Shown here piece after piece: positions 24,282 through 33,443 of a stretch of DNA of 64,000 nucleotides. The stretch lies in contig NZ_AP024355.1 of the NCBI RefSeq assembly GCF_019704135.1, positions 4,285,034-4,349,033 on the forward strand. The letters run 5' to 3'. This DNA comes from Desulfuromonas versatilis. Its GTDB lineage: Bacteria > Desulfobacterota > Desulfuromonadia > Desulfuromonadales > NIT-T3. Numbering within the stretch: position 1 is the stretch's first letter; each line of letters begins with the position of its first letter. The position numbers and the translations under genes are program-made. A model generated the notes under the pieces. It worked only from the letters and a program-made list of their open reading frames with translations, did not search any database and was not told the origin of the DNA.

Positions 24282-27230
24282 TCAGAAGGTGGTCCTGCCC
24301 ACCCCGTCGCCGTCGCGGAAGGTCGGCAGGGCGGCCGAGTCCACGTATTCCACGCCGTCCCAGGTCGGCATGGGGGCGGGCATCAGCCTGACCTGGCCGG
24401 GGTGTTCGATGTCCCAGCGCATCAGCATCGAGCGGTCCTCGTGCTGGGTGTTGTGGCAATGCTCCATGTAGGTCCCGGCGAACTCGCGGAAGCGGATGGC
24501 GATCTCCACCTCCCGGGAGCTGTCCTGCTCGTTGCCGATGCGGTAGACGTCCTTGCGGGAGAAGCGCTCCCACAGGGGGGGGATCTGGCCGTCGCGGCGC
24601 AGGATGACTCCTTCCTCGAAGTGGACGTGCACCGGGTGGCTCCAGCCGCCGCCGCTGTTGACGATCCGCCAGATCTCCAGGGTCCCCTCGCCCTGGAAGC
24701 CCGCTTCGCTGGGGCCGTTGGCCAGTTGCGGCGCCGCGGTCACCCGCCGCGGGTCCATGGTGAAGCCGGCCCCGCCGTCGGTCTGGATGGTCCAGGGCGC
24801 CTGGTCGGTCCCCTCGGCCTTGCCGAAGGTGAAGGTGCGGTGGCGGGCGCTGGCCAGCTCGTTCTGGATACCCGAATCCTCCGGGTCGATGGCCAGCGGG
24901 ATCATGGTCCGCTGCCCCGGTTCGAAGTCCCGCGGGTCCATGCTCTGGTCCTGCCCGGTGTAGGGCTGCACCCGCAGCTCCAGAAAGCGGCCGACCACCG
25001 GGTCGCCGTTCACCCAGCGATCCGGGATGCCGTCCAGGTCGTCGTCCAGGGTCTGCGGCTGGTAGACCCCCGCGAGGATATCATCGAGGTCGATGCGGTT
25101 GCCGGGCTTCTTGCCGTCGGTGTGCTCCAGGGTGTTGACGAAGTAGAGCCGGTCCCCGGCCCGCAGGCCGTTGGCGCCAAAGTCGACGATGATGTCGTAG
25201 CGCTCGGCAATGGCCTGGGTCGGCAGCTGTCCGCGGTGCTCCTGGGCGTCGCCGTTGCCGTCAAGATCGAGGCTGCCGTCGAAGGGGATGGCGTGGGCCA
25301 TGATGTTGCCGTCGTTGGCGATCATGTGGAACGGCACCCGGTCGTAGGAGACCCCCGAGCCCGCCGGGCCGGGGAACTCGCCGCCGCCGCCCTGCACCTG
25401 CTTGACCAGCGCCAGGGCCAGGTAGCGGGAGACCGAGCCGTTGAGGATGCGGAAGCGGTAGCGACGCTCGCGCACCTCGAAATAGGGCTTGTACAGCCAG
25501 TTGGTCAGCAGCTGGTCGCCGAGAAAACCGTCGGTGTTGAAGATGTTGAACCACAGCTGCCCCTGCCGGTCCCAGGCCTTGTCGGCGATCAGCAGGTTGA
25601 CGTCGTAGTCGCGGTTGCCCCAGGGCAGTGCAGTGCCGCTGGGCAGGCGCAGATTGACCCCGTCGTTGAAGTCTTCCTTGCCGCGGTCCAGGGCGCTGTA
25701 GTAGTTCATCATCGCGGCATTCCCTTTATAAACGTTCTGGGCGGTAAAGTCGAGCATGTGGTCGTGGAACCAGTGGGTGCTCATGGTCTCGCGCCAGTCG
25801 CCGCGGATGCGGATCGACCCGTCTTCACAGGTCTTGAGGCCAGGGTCCTTGTCGTTGACCAGCAGCGTTTCCCCCGGTGCGCAGGGGAAGGCCGCCCGGC
25901 GGTCGTTGGCATCGGTGTTGATGCTGTCGTAGCCGGCCAGCTGGATCGGCCAGCGGTAGTCGTAGAACTGCCCCGGAAAGAAGAAGGCGTTGGTGTAGCC
26001 GTCGCTTTCCGCCGGGGAGTGCCCGTTGTGCTCGTGGGTGGTGATGGTGTGCAGGCCGAAGCCGCGGTTGGCCGAGGGGTCGATGGGTAGTGCGTTGTAG
26101 TGCCGCATCAGCACCCCCTGGCCGTAACGGACCATGAGCAGCTTGGGCGGCAGGGTGCCGTCGAAGGTCCACAGGGCCTTGTGGTCCTGCACCGGCATGT
26201 TGGGGTGCAGGCGGATCCTCAGCCCGCCGGTGGTCCCGTCGAGGGTCGGGGCCCCGGGAACCGAGGAGGTGTAAACCCGGTGGTAGAGCCCGCCGGGGGC
26301 GAATTCGCCGACGCTGTACTTGTGCAGCTGCTTGGCGTCGCGCATCCCGAGGTTGGTCCGCGATCCGGCCTGGGCGGTTTTGAACTGCACCTGGGGATAG
26401 AATTCATTCCAGCGCTGGTGGGCCCAGCCCCGTCCCGGCGGCCGTCCCTCGGCCGGCGAGATCTGCAGAGGTCGGCCCAGGAACTGGCCGATGAACAGTT
26501 TCCAGGGGTTCTGCGCATCGATGTTGGCGAACTCCGTCGGCAAGGGGCTGAGCCCCGACTGTCCCAGGAAGGCCTCCAGGGCGGCGCCGGCCGGCGCGCT
26601 GCGGACGATGCTCGCGGGATCCTGCTCCGGCAGGGGGCCTACCCCGGGCAACGGAAAGCCCAGGGTCGCCGCGGAGGCGTCGGCCGACAGGGGCTCGGGA
26701 CCGAACTCCTCGAAGCGCAGCATCTGCTGGGTGTAGGACTCGGCGCCGAACAGCGGACTCGGTTTGCTGTTGGTCGGGATGTTGAATACGTCCAGGGGAT
26801 CTACCGCCGGATCCAGCACCCGCTGCTGCGCCTCGGGGACCGCATTGTCCAACCCGGCGTCGGTATGGGTGCCGGTGAGGCCGCCCGCGAAAGCCCCTTC
26901 GTTGGCAGGCGCCAGGGTGGTCAGTACCTCGCCGGAGAATTGCAGCCCGATCAATGGCCCGGTAAAGGCCGACGGGTCATCCTCGGGAGGCGGGCCGAAA
27001 AAGTCGGTAAGCAGCACAGGGGGATCCTGCGGCTGCCCTTCCCCGTCGTTACCACCGCCACCATTATCCCCACCGCCACCATTGTTTCCGCCACCGACGT
27101 CGGTTCCGCCGTCGCTGCCGCTGCCGCTTCCGCCGCCGCTGCTCCCTCCGCCGCCGCTGCAGGCAATCAGCAGGGCCACTGAAAATATGACCACACTCAC
27201 CCTGATCCATGGTTTCAATACGCCAGCCAT
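24282..27230 (-). CDS. Multicopper oxidase lipoprotein
   Basis: The 982-residue protein has lipobox LLIAC followed by a Gly/Asp/Asn-rich low-complexity linker (~25-60). Copper ligands are visible in order: HEHNGH, HWFHDHM, HPVHVHF and the C-terminal EHCHNTQHEDRSM (Cys, +5 His, +10 Met of the type 1 site). Acidic Asp-rich stretches (DLDGNGDAQEH; DDDLDGIPD) look like Ca-binding loops. Its large size and lipid anchor place it near surface oxidases such as Geobacter OmpB or MofA-type Mn/Fe oxidases; the substrate is not determinable. GAGGAGG precedes the ATG. An SCO1-cytochrome gene lies downstream. Confidence 0.88.
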   Translation of the reverse strand: MAGVLKPWIRVSVVIFSVALLIACSGGGGSSGGGSGSGSDGGTDVGGGNNGGGGDNGGGGNDGEGQPQDPPVLLTDFFGPPPEDDPSAFTGPLIGLQFSGEVLTTLAPANEGAFAGGLTGTHTDAGLDNAVPEAQQRVLDPAVDPLDVFNIPTNSKPSPLFGAESYTQQMLRFEEFGPEPLSADASAATLGFPLPGVGPLPEQDPASIVRSAPAGAALEAFLGQSGLSPLPTEFANIDAQNPWKLFIGQFLGRPLQISPAEGRPPGRGWAHQRWNEFYPQVQFKTAQAGSRTNLGMRDAKQLHKYSVGEFAPGGLYHRVYTSSVPGAPTLDGTTGGLRIRLHPNMPVQDHKALWTFDGTLPPKLLMVRYGQGVLMRHYNALPIDPSANRGFGLHTITTHEHNGHSPAESDGYTNAFFFPGQFYDYRWPIQLAGYDSINTDANDRRAAFPCAPGETLLVNDKDPGLKTCEDGSIRIRGDWRETMSTHWFHDHMLDFTAQNVYKGNAAMMNYYSALDRGKEDFNDGVNLRLPSGTALPWGNRDYDVNLLIADKAWDRQGQLWFNIFNTDGFLGDQLLTNWLYKPYFEVRERRYRFRILNGSVSRYLALALVKQVQGGGGEFPGPAGSGVSYDRVPFHMIANDGNIMAHAIPFDGSLDLDGNGDAQEHRGQLPTQAIAERYDIIVDFGANGLRAGDRLYFVNTLEHTDGKKPGNRIDLDDILAGVYQPQTLDDDLDGIPDRWVNGDPVVGRFLELRVQPYTGQDQSMDPRDFEPGQRTMIPLAIDPEDSGIQNELASARHRTFTFGKAEGTDQAPWTIQTDGGAGFTMDPRRVTAAPQLANGPSEAGFQGEGTLEIWRIVNSGGGWSHPVHVHFEEGVILRRDGQIPPLWERFSRKDVYRIGNEQDSSREVEIAIRFREFAGTYMEHCHNTQHEDRSMLMRWDIEHPGQVRLMPAPMPTWDGVEYVDSAALPTFRDGDGVGRTTF

Positions 27231-27628
27231 AATCTTGCCTCCTCTTTAAGCCTGCCAGGCACGGCCATGGATAGTTTTTTCGGTCGGCTTGGGTCGCCCC
27301 CCCCCATGACTCAACTCCCGGTCCTTCGGGCCGATTCCCCCGCTACGGAGGCGAGGCGTGACAGGTCCGAAGGTTAATCCTGGCAGTGCGGCATGAGACA
27401 ATTGCAACCTTCGTCTTATACCGCCTCTTGGTATTAAGTATTACTGGCAAAAACAACCCTGACCATGGGGAGATCTACCCCTTTCGGGGTAGGGTATCCC
27501 CGATTTTCATCCCGCAGGTGACTTACCAAAAAAGTATTCAATGCGTTTTGCGAACCTTTTCCCGGAGAGAGGAAGGGGGAAATCAGGGTAGCCAAGAGGA
27601 GAAAAGGGGGCGGGAGGACTGGGATTCC
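27231..27628 (-). other. Long noncoding leader upstream of the multicopper oxidase
   Basis: About 400 bp has no supported gene. The 27240-27400 part is GC-rich with several short complementary stretches (e.g. GGCCCGAAGGACC on the minus strand; GCCTGGCAGGC near the gene), so a structured 5' leader is possible. No conserved core of a riboswitch class I know was recognised. A long AT-richer segment (27400-27560) probably carries the promoter, but no consensus boxes stand out. Confidence 0.35.
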
Positions 27629-27675
27629 CGACGAAAAAGGGCGCCCTCGGCTCGGCGGGGCGCCCTTTTTCGTCG
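27629..27675 (-). terminator. Terminator after the zinc-ribbon gene
   Basis: An 18-bp perfect stem (CGACGAAAAAGGGCGCCC / GGGCGCCCTTTTTCGTCG) with an 11-nt loop lies 20 bp after the stop at 27695. A-T pairs at the stem base give U-runs on both strands. Confidence 0.75.
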
Positions 27676-27694
27676 ATCATGATTTAGCGGGATT

Positions 27695-27916
27695 TCACTC
27701 CTGCAACTGGGCGAGGGACTTCTGGACGGTGCCGCAGTCGGGGCAGGTGAACTCGTGGGTGTCGTGCCACCAGGGCTCGGGCCCCCAGTAGGACTGGTTT
27801 TGAATGGTATCCAGGCGCTCGACCCGGTTGAGCGGCTTGGGGTCGTTGCACTGGTCGCAATGCACCCAGAGCCGTCCTTCGTTGCAGGCCTGGATGAACG
27901 CAGCGGGATTGGACAT
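27695..27916 (-). CDS. Small zinc-ribbon protein
   Basis: The 73-residue protein has two Cys pairs, CDQC (~22-25) and CPDC (~58-61), spaced as in a rubredoxin-like or zinc-ribbon fold, with Trp-rich WGPEPWWHDTHEF between them. The start MSNPAAFIQ at 27916 is set by GAAGGAGAAGGCCC just upstream. Function unknown; metal binding is inferred from the cysteines. Confidence 0.7.
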   Translation of the reverse strand: MSNPAAFIQACNEGRLWVHCDQCNDPKPLNRVERLDTIQNQSYWGPEPWWHDTHEFTCPDCGTVQKSLAQLQE

Positions 27917-28004
27917 GGGCCTTCTCCTTCGGTGAATTGATGCCGGGGGCGTGGCACGAGTGTGCCAGAAACCGCCCCTGCCGCGCAACCCCTATGGGCA
28001 CCCC

Positions 28005-28493
28005 CTACTTGGCCAGCATCGCCAGTTGGGCCGCGGTGAGCGACCAGCGCAGCTGGGCCTCATAAGTAGGCAGGTTGGGCACCGAGAGGTGGCAGAGCCC
28101 GCCGTTTTCGAAATGCAGGTGGACCTTCGACCCGTCGCTGAGCAGGCTCGAGGCGATCTCCCCCAGCGAGGGCAGGTGTCCGGCGATCAACACCGCCCCC
28201 TCACCGAGGTACTGCTGGAGAAATTTCAGCGTCTCGCCCGGGGCCGTCATCGGCTTGACCAGCTCGGTTTCGACGATGTCGCTGTAGGGGTAGTTGACCG
28301 CCTCGGCAACCAGGGCGGCGGTCTGCCTGGAGCGCCGTTTGGGGCTGGCGATGATGACATCGAAGTGCAGCCCCATTCTGCGGATTGCCGCGGCGGAGGC
28401 CTTGATCGCCTCAACCCCCTCTCGGCTAAGCGGCTGTTCGGGGTCCTCTTCTTTGGCGACCGCCTGGCCATGCTGCATCAGGTACAATTCCAT
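28005..28493 (-). CDS. sixA: Phosphohistidine phosphatase SixA
   Basis: The 162-residue member of the histidine phosphatase superfamily begins MELYLMQHGQA. The catalytic RHG motif appears as QHG, a variant seen in some SixA proteins; the nucleophile His is kept. Other motifs present are ASPKRRSRQTAAL and the second His in AVLIAGHLPSLGE. SixA dephosphorylates phosphohistidine on Hpt domains or PTS proteins. AAGGAG precedes the ATG at 28493, which lies 20 bp after the rtcA stop, suggesting one operon. Confidence 0.88.
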   Translation of the reverse strand: MELYLMQHGQAVAKEEDPEQPLSREGVEAIKASAAAIRRMGLHFDVIIASPKRRSRQTAALVAEAVNYPYSDIVETELVKPMTAPGETLKFLQQYLGEGAVLIAGHLPSLGEIASSLLSDGSKVHLHFENGGLCHLSVPNLPTYEAQLRWSLTAAQLAMLAK

Positions 28494-28513
28494 ATCCTGG
28501 CTCCTTCCGTTAC

Positions 28514-29563
28514 TCACAATTTCCGAGGCGGCCAGCCGCAGCCGTCGATGCGCACCAGACCGGCCCGGCCCGGAGCCTCCTCGATGACGATGTCAGCGGG
28601 CAGAAACTGCCTGATCACCCAGGCATTGGTCAGCAGGTGTTCGGTGACCCGGGCGGTACGCAGCTCCGAGCGCCCCTCGGCCAGCGCCAGGGGCAGCAGC
28701 AGCTGATCCGCCAGATGTTCGTCAATGGCGCCGCCGGAGCCGAGGAAGCGCTCCAGGGCGTCCACCGCCTCGTCGGCCACCCGCTCTGCGGACTTGCCCC
28801 GCTCACCGAGCCCGTAGTAGCAGCAGCGCGAATGTTCGAACTCGGCCACCACCAGCAGCAGGCTCCCCTTGCCCGGACCGGGAAGTTCGGCGAGCTCCTG
28901 CTCGATCCGCCCGAAGCGCCCCGCCAGCCGCCGCCTCGCCTGGTGGAGCTGGCGCTCGGCGATCCGCTCGTCCAGCTGGGTCACGAAAGACAATAGGCTC
29001 GCGCTGCGAATGGCGCCCCGCTCCGCCAGGGACAGGGGCCTGAGGGCCTCCACCGGCGCGATGCTCGCGCTGATCTTGCCGCCGCCCCGGGGATAGAAGC
29101 CGGTGCGCTCCATCTCCAGGGCGACCTCCAGCCCCGCCCGGCGCAGGCAGGGCAGCCAGAGCCGCTGCAGATAATGATAGCAGGGACTCCAGGGGACGTG
29201 GGTCCCCCCGGTGATGACGCAGTGTGAGGGCTCGCCCGCCAGGCAGAGCGGCAGCAAAATGGTCTGCAGAACCAGCGAGGTGGAACCGGCGGTGCCGATG
29301 TCGAAGCGAAATTGGCCGGGGTGCAGCCCCGCAGGCTCGAAGACCAGCGCAGTGGAGCCGGGCGCCGCCCCCTCCACCCGCGCCCGCCCGACCGCCGAGG
29401 CCGCCTGCACCGCCTTGAGGTGCTGGGGCATCAGCCCGGGGCGGGAACGACCGGAGCGGATATTTTTCAAACGAACGGCACGCCCGGTCAGCAGCGAGAG
29501 GGACAGGGCGCTGCGCAGCACCTGCCCGCCCCCCTCGCCGTAGGAGCCGTCGATCTCTACCAT
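28514..29563 (-). CDS. rtcA: RNA 3'-terminal phosphate cyclase RtcA
   Basis: The 349-residue enzyme converts RNA 3'-phosphate to 2',3'-cyclic phosphate using ATP. Visible landmarks are the N-terminal MVEIDGSYGEGGGQVLRSAL, KNIRSGRSRPGLMPQHL, FYPRGGGKI, and the catalytic His in DEHLADQLLLPLALA near residue 300. The start is the ATG at 29563 with GAGGAAG upstream; a GTG two codons earlier is possible. No rtcB or rtcR lies next to it, unlike the E. coli arrangement. sixA follows. Confidence 0.93.
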   Translation of the reverse strand: MVEIDGSYGEGGGQVLRSALSLSLLTGRAVRLKNIRSGRSRPGLMPQHLKAVQAASAVGRARVEGAAPGSTALVFEPAGLHPGQFRFDIGTAGSTSLVLQTILLPLCLAGEPSHCVITGGTHVPWSPCYHYLQRLWLPCLRRAGLEVALEMERTGFYPRGGGKISASIAPVEALRPLSLAERGAIRSASLLSFVTQLDERIAERQLHQARRRLAGRFGRIEQELAELPGPGKGSLLLVVAEFEHSRCCYYGLGERGKSAERVADEAVDALERFLGSGGAIDEHLADQLLLPLALAEGRSELRTARVTEHLLTNAWVIRQFLPADIVIEEAPGRAGLVRIDGCGWPPRKL

Positions 29564-29884
29564 GGACACTTCCTCTTTAACTGCAAAATGATACGCATAA
29601 ATGAATACAGGATGCAGAATGCCCCAGAACCGTTCAATCCCGGAATGAAATCCCTTCTTCCTCGCCTCCCCGAGTCACGAATCACGGCCCCTAAGCCAGT
29701 CACGGCCTTCCCCCCCAAACTTCGGTCCCAGAATCTTAACCGAAATCCGCAAAGATGCCAGAGGTTTCAATGTCCCGGGCTGAGGCGCGCTTGACGGGAA
29801 ACCCGCCGCGTGATAGTTTGATGTTAAACCATTAAACTTGGAAGCTTGTCCGGAAGCTTGCTCCCGGGGAAAGGCAGACGCACC
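29564..29884. repeat. Divergent intergenic region with GTCACGR heptamers
   Basis: No gene is supported between rtcA and the pirin gene. At 29672-29706 the string GTCACGAATCACGGCCCC followed by GTCACGG matches the element at 3151-3198. AT-rich stretches at 29575-29600 and 29810-29845 could hold the divergent promoters, but no clear boxes are seen. Confidence 0.5.
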
Positions 29885-30580
29885 ATGATCAGCGTACGAA
29901 AATCAGCGGAGCGCGGCCGTTTCCAGGCCGATTGGCTCGACAGCCGACACACCTTTTCCTTCGACACTTATTACGACCCCCAGCACATGGGGTTCCGGGC
30001 CCTGCGGGTCATCAACGAGGACCGGGTCGAGGCCGGCGGCGGCTTCCCGCTGCACCCCCACCGGGACATGGAAATCCTCTCCCTGGTCATCGAGGGGAAG
30101 CTCGAGCATCAGGACGACCTGGGCAGCCGGGAGACCATCAGGGCCGGCGAGCTGCAGCGGATCAGCGCCGGGACCGGGGTGCGGCACAGCGAGTACAACC
30201 CCTCGCAGAGTGAGCCGGTGCATTTTCTGCAGATCTGGATTTTGCCCGAGCGCAAGGGGCTCGAGCCGGGCTACGAGAAGAGGAGCTTCGCCAGCGGGCC
30301 CGAGAACGGGCTGCTGCTGGTGGGCTCCCCGACGGGCCGCGACGGCTCGGCGCTCATCCACCGCGATGTGGACCTCTTCTGCGGACAGCTCGGCCAGGGG
30401 CGCACCCTGGAGCATCGGCTCGAGACAGGGCGTCACGCCTGGATCCAGGTGATCTCCGGCGCCCTGCAGCTCAACGGCGTCTCCCTCGAGCCGGGCGACG
30501 GGGCGGCGCTGAGCGACGAGAAACGCCTTAAGCTGGACGCAGCCGCGCCCAGCCGCTTTCTGCTCTTCGATTTGAGCTGA
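29885..30580 (+). CDS. Pirin-family protein (YhhW-like)
   Basis: The 231 residues form a bicupin with the pirin metal site: HPHRDMEI (~57-64) and GVRHSEYN (~100-107). It has the characteristic start RKSAERGRFQADWLDSRHTFSF and LQIWILPERKGLEPGYE. YhhW-type pirins show quercetinase activity in vitro; the cell role is unclear. ATG at 29885 (MISVRKS) is preferred over an upstream in-frame start that lacks homology. Confidence 0.92.
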   Translation: MISVRKSAERGRFQADWLDSRHTFSFDTYYDPQHMGFRALRVINEDRVEAGGGFPLHPHRDMEILSLVIEGKLEHQDDLGSRETIRAGELQRISAGTGVRHSEYNPSQSEPVHFLQIWILPERKGLEPGYEKRSFASGPENGLLLVGSPTGRDGSALIHRDVDLFCGQLGQGRTLEHRLETGRHAWIQVISGALQLNGVSLEPGDGAALSDEKRLKLDAAAPSRFLLFDLS

Positions 30581-30655
30581 AGACCGCTTGCGTTGCCGGA
30601 CGCAGGTGGTTTAATCGAACCTGAAGCCTGTTCCCAGTGTATTGGAGGAATCCCC

Positions 30656-31276
30656 ATGACGACCCGAATCCAGGTGATTTTTTACAGCATGTACGGCCAT
30701 GTCCATCAACTGGCCGAGGCGGTCGCCGCCGGCGCCCGGGAGGTTGCCGACAGCGAGGTGGGGCTCTACCAGGTCGCCGAGCTGGTCCCCCCCGAGGCCC
30801 TGGAGCGCTCGGGGGCAAAGGCGGCCCGGGGGAAATTCGCCCACATCCCGGTGGCCACCCCCGAGCAGCTCGCCCAGGCCGACGCCGTCATCTTCGGCAC
30901 CCCGACCCGCTTCGGCAACATGTGCGCGCAGATGCGCAACTTTCTCGACCAGACCGGCCAGCTGTGGATGAAAGGCGCCCTGGTCGGCAAGCTGGGAAGC
31001 GTCTTCACCTCCACCGCCACCCAGCACGGCGGCCAGGAGACCACCATCACCAGCTTCCACACCACGCTGCTGCACCACGGCATGCTCATTGTCGGCGTCC
31101 CCTACAGCGAGGCGCGGCTGATGAACATGGACGAGATCAGCGGCGGCACCCCCTACGGCGCCTCGACCCTGGCCGCGCCCGACGGTTCGCGCTCGCCGAG
31201 CGAGAACGAGCTGGCCATCGCCCGCTTCCAGGGGCGGCACGTGGCCCAGATCGCCGCCAGGCTCAGGGCGAACTGA
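30656..31276 (+). CDS. wrbA: NAD(P)H:quinone oxidoreductase WrbA
   Basis: The 206-residue flavodoxin-like FMN enzyme carries out two-electron reduction of quinones. Motifs: [15 protein letters not shown] (FMN phosphate loop), [37 protein letters not shown] and [24 protein letters not shown] precedes the ATG. Length and motifs are typical of the family. It follows the pirin gene by 75 bp on the same strand. Confidence 0.96.
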   Translation: MTTRIQVIFYSMYGHVHQLAEAVAAGAREVADSEVGLYQVAELVPPEALERSGAKAARGKFAHIPVATPEQLAQADAVIFGTPTRFGNMCAQMRNFLDQTGQLWMKGALVGKLGSVFTSTATQHGGQETTITSFHTTLLHHGMLIVGVPYSEARLMNMDEISGGTPYGASTLAAPDGSRSPSENELAIARFQGRHVAQIAARLRAN

Positions 31277-31289
31277 GCCCTGCGGCGGC

Positions 31290-32435
31290 TCAGGGTTTCT
31301 TCTCCAGCCGGAAGATCTTGTAGGGTTCGCGGGGGACCGGCATGCGGTGGATCTGCGAGGTGCTGACGTAGATGGCGCCGTCGGGCCCAACAGCCAGGCT
31401 GTCGGGCCAGGCCAGTTCGGGGCCCCGGGCCACGGTGACCACCCCTGCGCCGGGGGTGTAGGCGCGGATGGCGTTGTGCTCCAGGGCGGTCAGGTAAAGC
31501 CGGCCGTCGGGGCCGAACAGCAGGCCGTCGGCGGCGCCGGTCTTGCCGAGAAACTCGACCTTCTCGCCCAGCTGCGCGGGCGCCAGGCTCTCGTCCAGCA
31601 GCCAGCGGGTGGCGATGCGGTAGAGGCTGCGCGAGGTCAGCGCCTGGTAGTAGAGATATTCGCCGGAGGGATCGAGGGCGATGCCGTCGGCGTGAACCCG
31701 GGGGACGCTGCCGTCGGGCAGGCGCCACTTGCGCCCCTCGATGATCAGCGAGATCTCCTCGGCATGGGTGGAGGGATGGTCCTCCAGCAGGCGCCGCGCC
31801 GCTCCGTTGCGCAGATCGAGCACGATCAGGGCGCCGGCCCCCGAATCGCTCAGGTAGGCGACCTGGCGCCGGGTGTCGACCCGCACGTCGTTGAGGTAGC
31901 TCGTCGGAGGCGCCGCCTCGGCAGCGAAGGGGAACACCTGGAGGATGGCGCCGCTCTCGGGGTCGACTTTGACCAGCTTGGGCCCTCCGGCCACCACCCC
32001 GGCGAAACGGGGATTGGCCGCGTCGAGGATCCACAGCTTGCCCTCGGCATCGGTGTAGACGCTCTGCACGCAGACAAAGCGGTTGCGGGGGTCGTCGCCG
32101 GGGCTCCAGCGGTTCCAGAATTCGTCCGGGAAGGCCTGCACCCGGCCCCGGGGCCGCATCTCCCAGAGAGGGAGCACTTCGGCCACCGAGGGGAATTGGT
32201 CGGCCTGCTCGGCCCACCAGGGATTATCCGTCCAGCGGGGAAAATTGACGAACATCCGCCCGCTGGGGGCGATGGCCAGCCCCGTCCACTGCCGCGAGAC
32301 GCGCACCACCTCCACCAGCTGCGCCTCGACGGGCTCGTCCACCCGGGTCTCCACCCGGTGACCGGCACAGCCACACAATAAGGCGAGCCCCACCAAAGCC
32401 AGGGCCCGCCGGCCCCTCCGAATTCCACCTGTCAT
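31290..32435 (-). CDS. Yellow/MRJP-family beta-propeller lipoprotein
   Basis: The 381-residue protein has lipobox ALLCGC near residue 23, then a six-bladed propeller of the major-royal-jelly/Yellow type (L-dopachrome tautomerase-related): GLAIAPSGRMFVNFPRW, LWILDAANPRF, SYLNDVRVDTRRQVAYLSDS, HADGIALDPSGEYLYYQAL, GAADGLLFGPDGRLYLTALE. Bacterial members have no settled substrate. AGGAG lies just upstream of the ATG. It converges with wrbA, 13 bp apart. Confidence 0.82.
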   Translation of the reverse strand: MTGGIRRGRRALALVGLALLCGCAGHRVETRVDEPVEAQLVEVVRVSRQWTGLAIAPSGRMFVNFPRWTDNPWWAEQADQFPSVAEVLPLWEMRPRGRVQAFPDEFWNRWSPGDDPRNRFVCVQSVYTDAEGKLWILDAANPRFAGVVAGGPKLVKVDPESGAILQVFPFAAEAAPPTSYLNDVRVDTRRQVAYLSDSGAGALIVLDLRNGAARRLLEDHPSTHAEEISLIIEGRKWRLPDGSVPRVHADGIALDPSGEYLYYQALTSRSLYRIATRWLLDESLAPAQLGEKVEFLGKTGAADGLLFGPDGRLYLTALEHNAIRAYTPGAGVVTVARGPELAWPDSLAVGPDGAIYVSTSQIHRMPVPREPYKIFRLEKKP

Positions 32436-32604
32436 GATCTCCTACCTCCTTGTTCATTTAGCAGGCCACTCGCGCCCCTGCACCGCCAATCATAACCAAC
32501 CCGGCCGCAAAGGCCAACCGTGTCCAGGTTCGAAGGCCCCCAAAATATACGCTGGCGATACGCATCCCCGACCCCGTCAAGCCATGCGCCGCTGCCTCGG
32601 CAAC

Positions 32605-32634
32605 CCTTGCTGTCCTTGCTGTCCTTGCTGTCCT
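32605..32634. repeat. 9-bp tandem repeat
   Basis: CCTTGCTGT occurs three times in a row, followed by a partial copy (CCTTC). It lies in the 320-bp noncoding region between the MRJP-like gene and tetR, which otherwise holds only the tetR promoter and operator. Confidence 0.7.
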
Positions 32635-32679
32635 TCACCTCTTCGCCTGAACCAGCGGATTTTTCCAGCAATTGCCCCC

Positions 32680-32709
32680 TTGACAGCAAAGAAGCTCTTG
32701 ATCCATACT
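32680..32709 (+). promoter_or_regulatory. Sigma-70-type promoter for the TetR gene
   Basis: TTGACA (32680-32685), 18-nt spacer, CATACT (32704-32709). The predicted start (~32716) is a few bases before the TetR operator. Confidence 0.55.
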
Positions 32710-32720
32710 TTCGGAAAAAC

Positions 32721-32738
32721 GGAGTGAATGTTCACTCC
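32721..32738. promoter_or_regulatory. TetR operator O1
   Basis: GGAGTGAATGTTCACTCC, palindromic GGAGTGA-N4-TCACTCC, 19 bp upstream of the tetR ATG. It matches O2 and O3 in front of the efflux genes, indicating autoregulation. Confidence 0.8.
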
Positions 32739-32757
32739 ACCCCGGAGAGAAGACAGC

Positions 32758-33342
32758 ATGAGCAAGATCGCCGACAAGCGCGCCGCCATCCTCTCGGCCG
32801 CGCTGGACATCTTCGCCGAGAACGGCTTCCACGGCTCGCCGACCTCGCTGATCTCGGAAAAGGCCGGGGTCGGCACCGGCACCATCTACCGCTACTTCCA
32901 GAGCAAGGACGACCTGATCCGCGAGCTGCACCTGGAACTGGACGGGAAACTGCAGGCCGCCATCTTCGCCGACTACCGCGAAGAGGTGCCGCTGCGCCAG
33001 CGCTTCGACAATCTCTACGAGAACCTGCTGCGCTACTTCATCGACAACCCCCGGGAATGCCGGTTTCTCGAGCAGTTCTACAACTCCCCCTACGGCATCG
33101 CCAAGCGGCGCGCCCGCAAGGAGAACCCCGGCGAAAAGGAGGCGTGCTTCGCCAGGCTCTTCGATGAGGCGCGGCAGCGGCAGGCGTTCAAGGATCTGCC
33201 CGAGGAGATGCTGGTCTCCCTCTCCATAGGCCCGATGCTCTACGCGGTGCGCGACCACCTGGCCGGCCTGGTCGCTATCGAGGACCGGATGGTTCCGCTG
33301 ATCGTTGAGGCCTGCTGGGATGCCGTGGCGCGCCGGGACTGA
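32758..33342 (+). CDS. TetR-family repressor of the adjacent RND efflux operon
   Basis: The 194 residues open with a TetR helix-turn-helix (KRAAILSAALDIFAENGFHG, TSLISEKAGVGTGTIYRYF) followed by a helical ligand domain with conserved CRFLEQFYNSPYG. Three identical-type palindromes, one before this gene and two before the MFP gene, indicate that it represses itself and the pump. AGAGAAGA lies before the ATG at 32758. Confidence 0.9.
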   Translation: MSKIADKRAAILSAALDIFAENGFHGSPTSLISEKAGVGTGTIYRYFQSKDDLIRELHLELDGKLQAAIFADYREEVPLRQRFDNLYENLLRYFIDNPRECRFLEQFYNSPYGIAKRRARKENPGEKEACFARLFDEARQRQAFKDLPEEMLVSLSIGPMLYAVRDHLAGLVAIEDRMVPLIVEACWDAVARRD

Positions 33343-33372
33343 AACAGGGCCCGGGAAGGTTTCACCAAAAAC

Positions 33373-33390
33373 GGAGTGATCGTTCACTCC
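33373..33390. promoter_or_regulatory. TetR operator O2
   Basis: GGAGTGATCGTTCACTCC lies 30 bp after tetR and ~95 bp before the MFP gene. It shares both arms with O1 and O3; only the central bases differ. Confidence 0.8.
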
Positions 33391-33443
33391 ACAACCATAG
33401 TGGCAACGGGCCAGGCCCGCTGCCGTTTTCTTTTGCCTGAAAC

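Noticed and set aside
27231-27430. GEMM (c-di-GMP/cGAMP), cobalamin or molybdenum-cofactor riboswitch
   Set aside because: I looked for the conserved cores of these classes on the minus strand and found none; only generic pairing is visible.
28493-28517. Defective SixA because the RHG motif reads QHG
   Set aside because: The catalytic His and other motifs are intact, and QHG occurs in otherwise normal family members, so it is not called a pseudogene.
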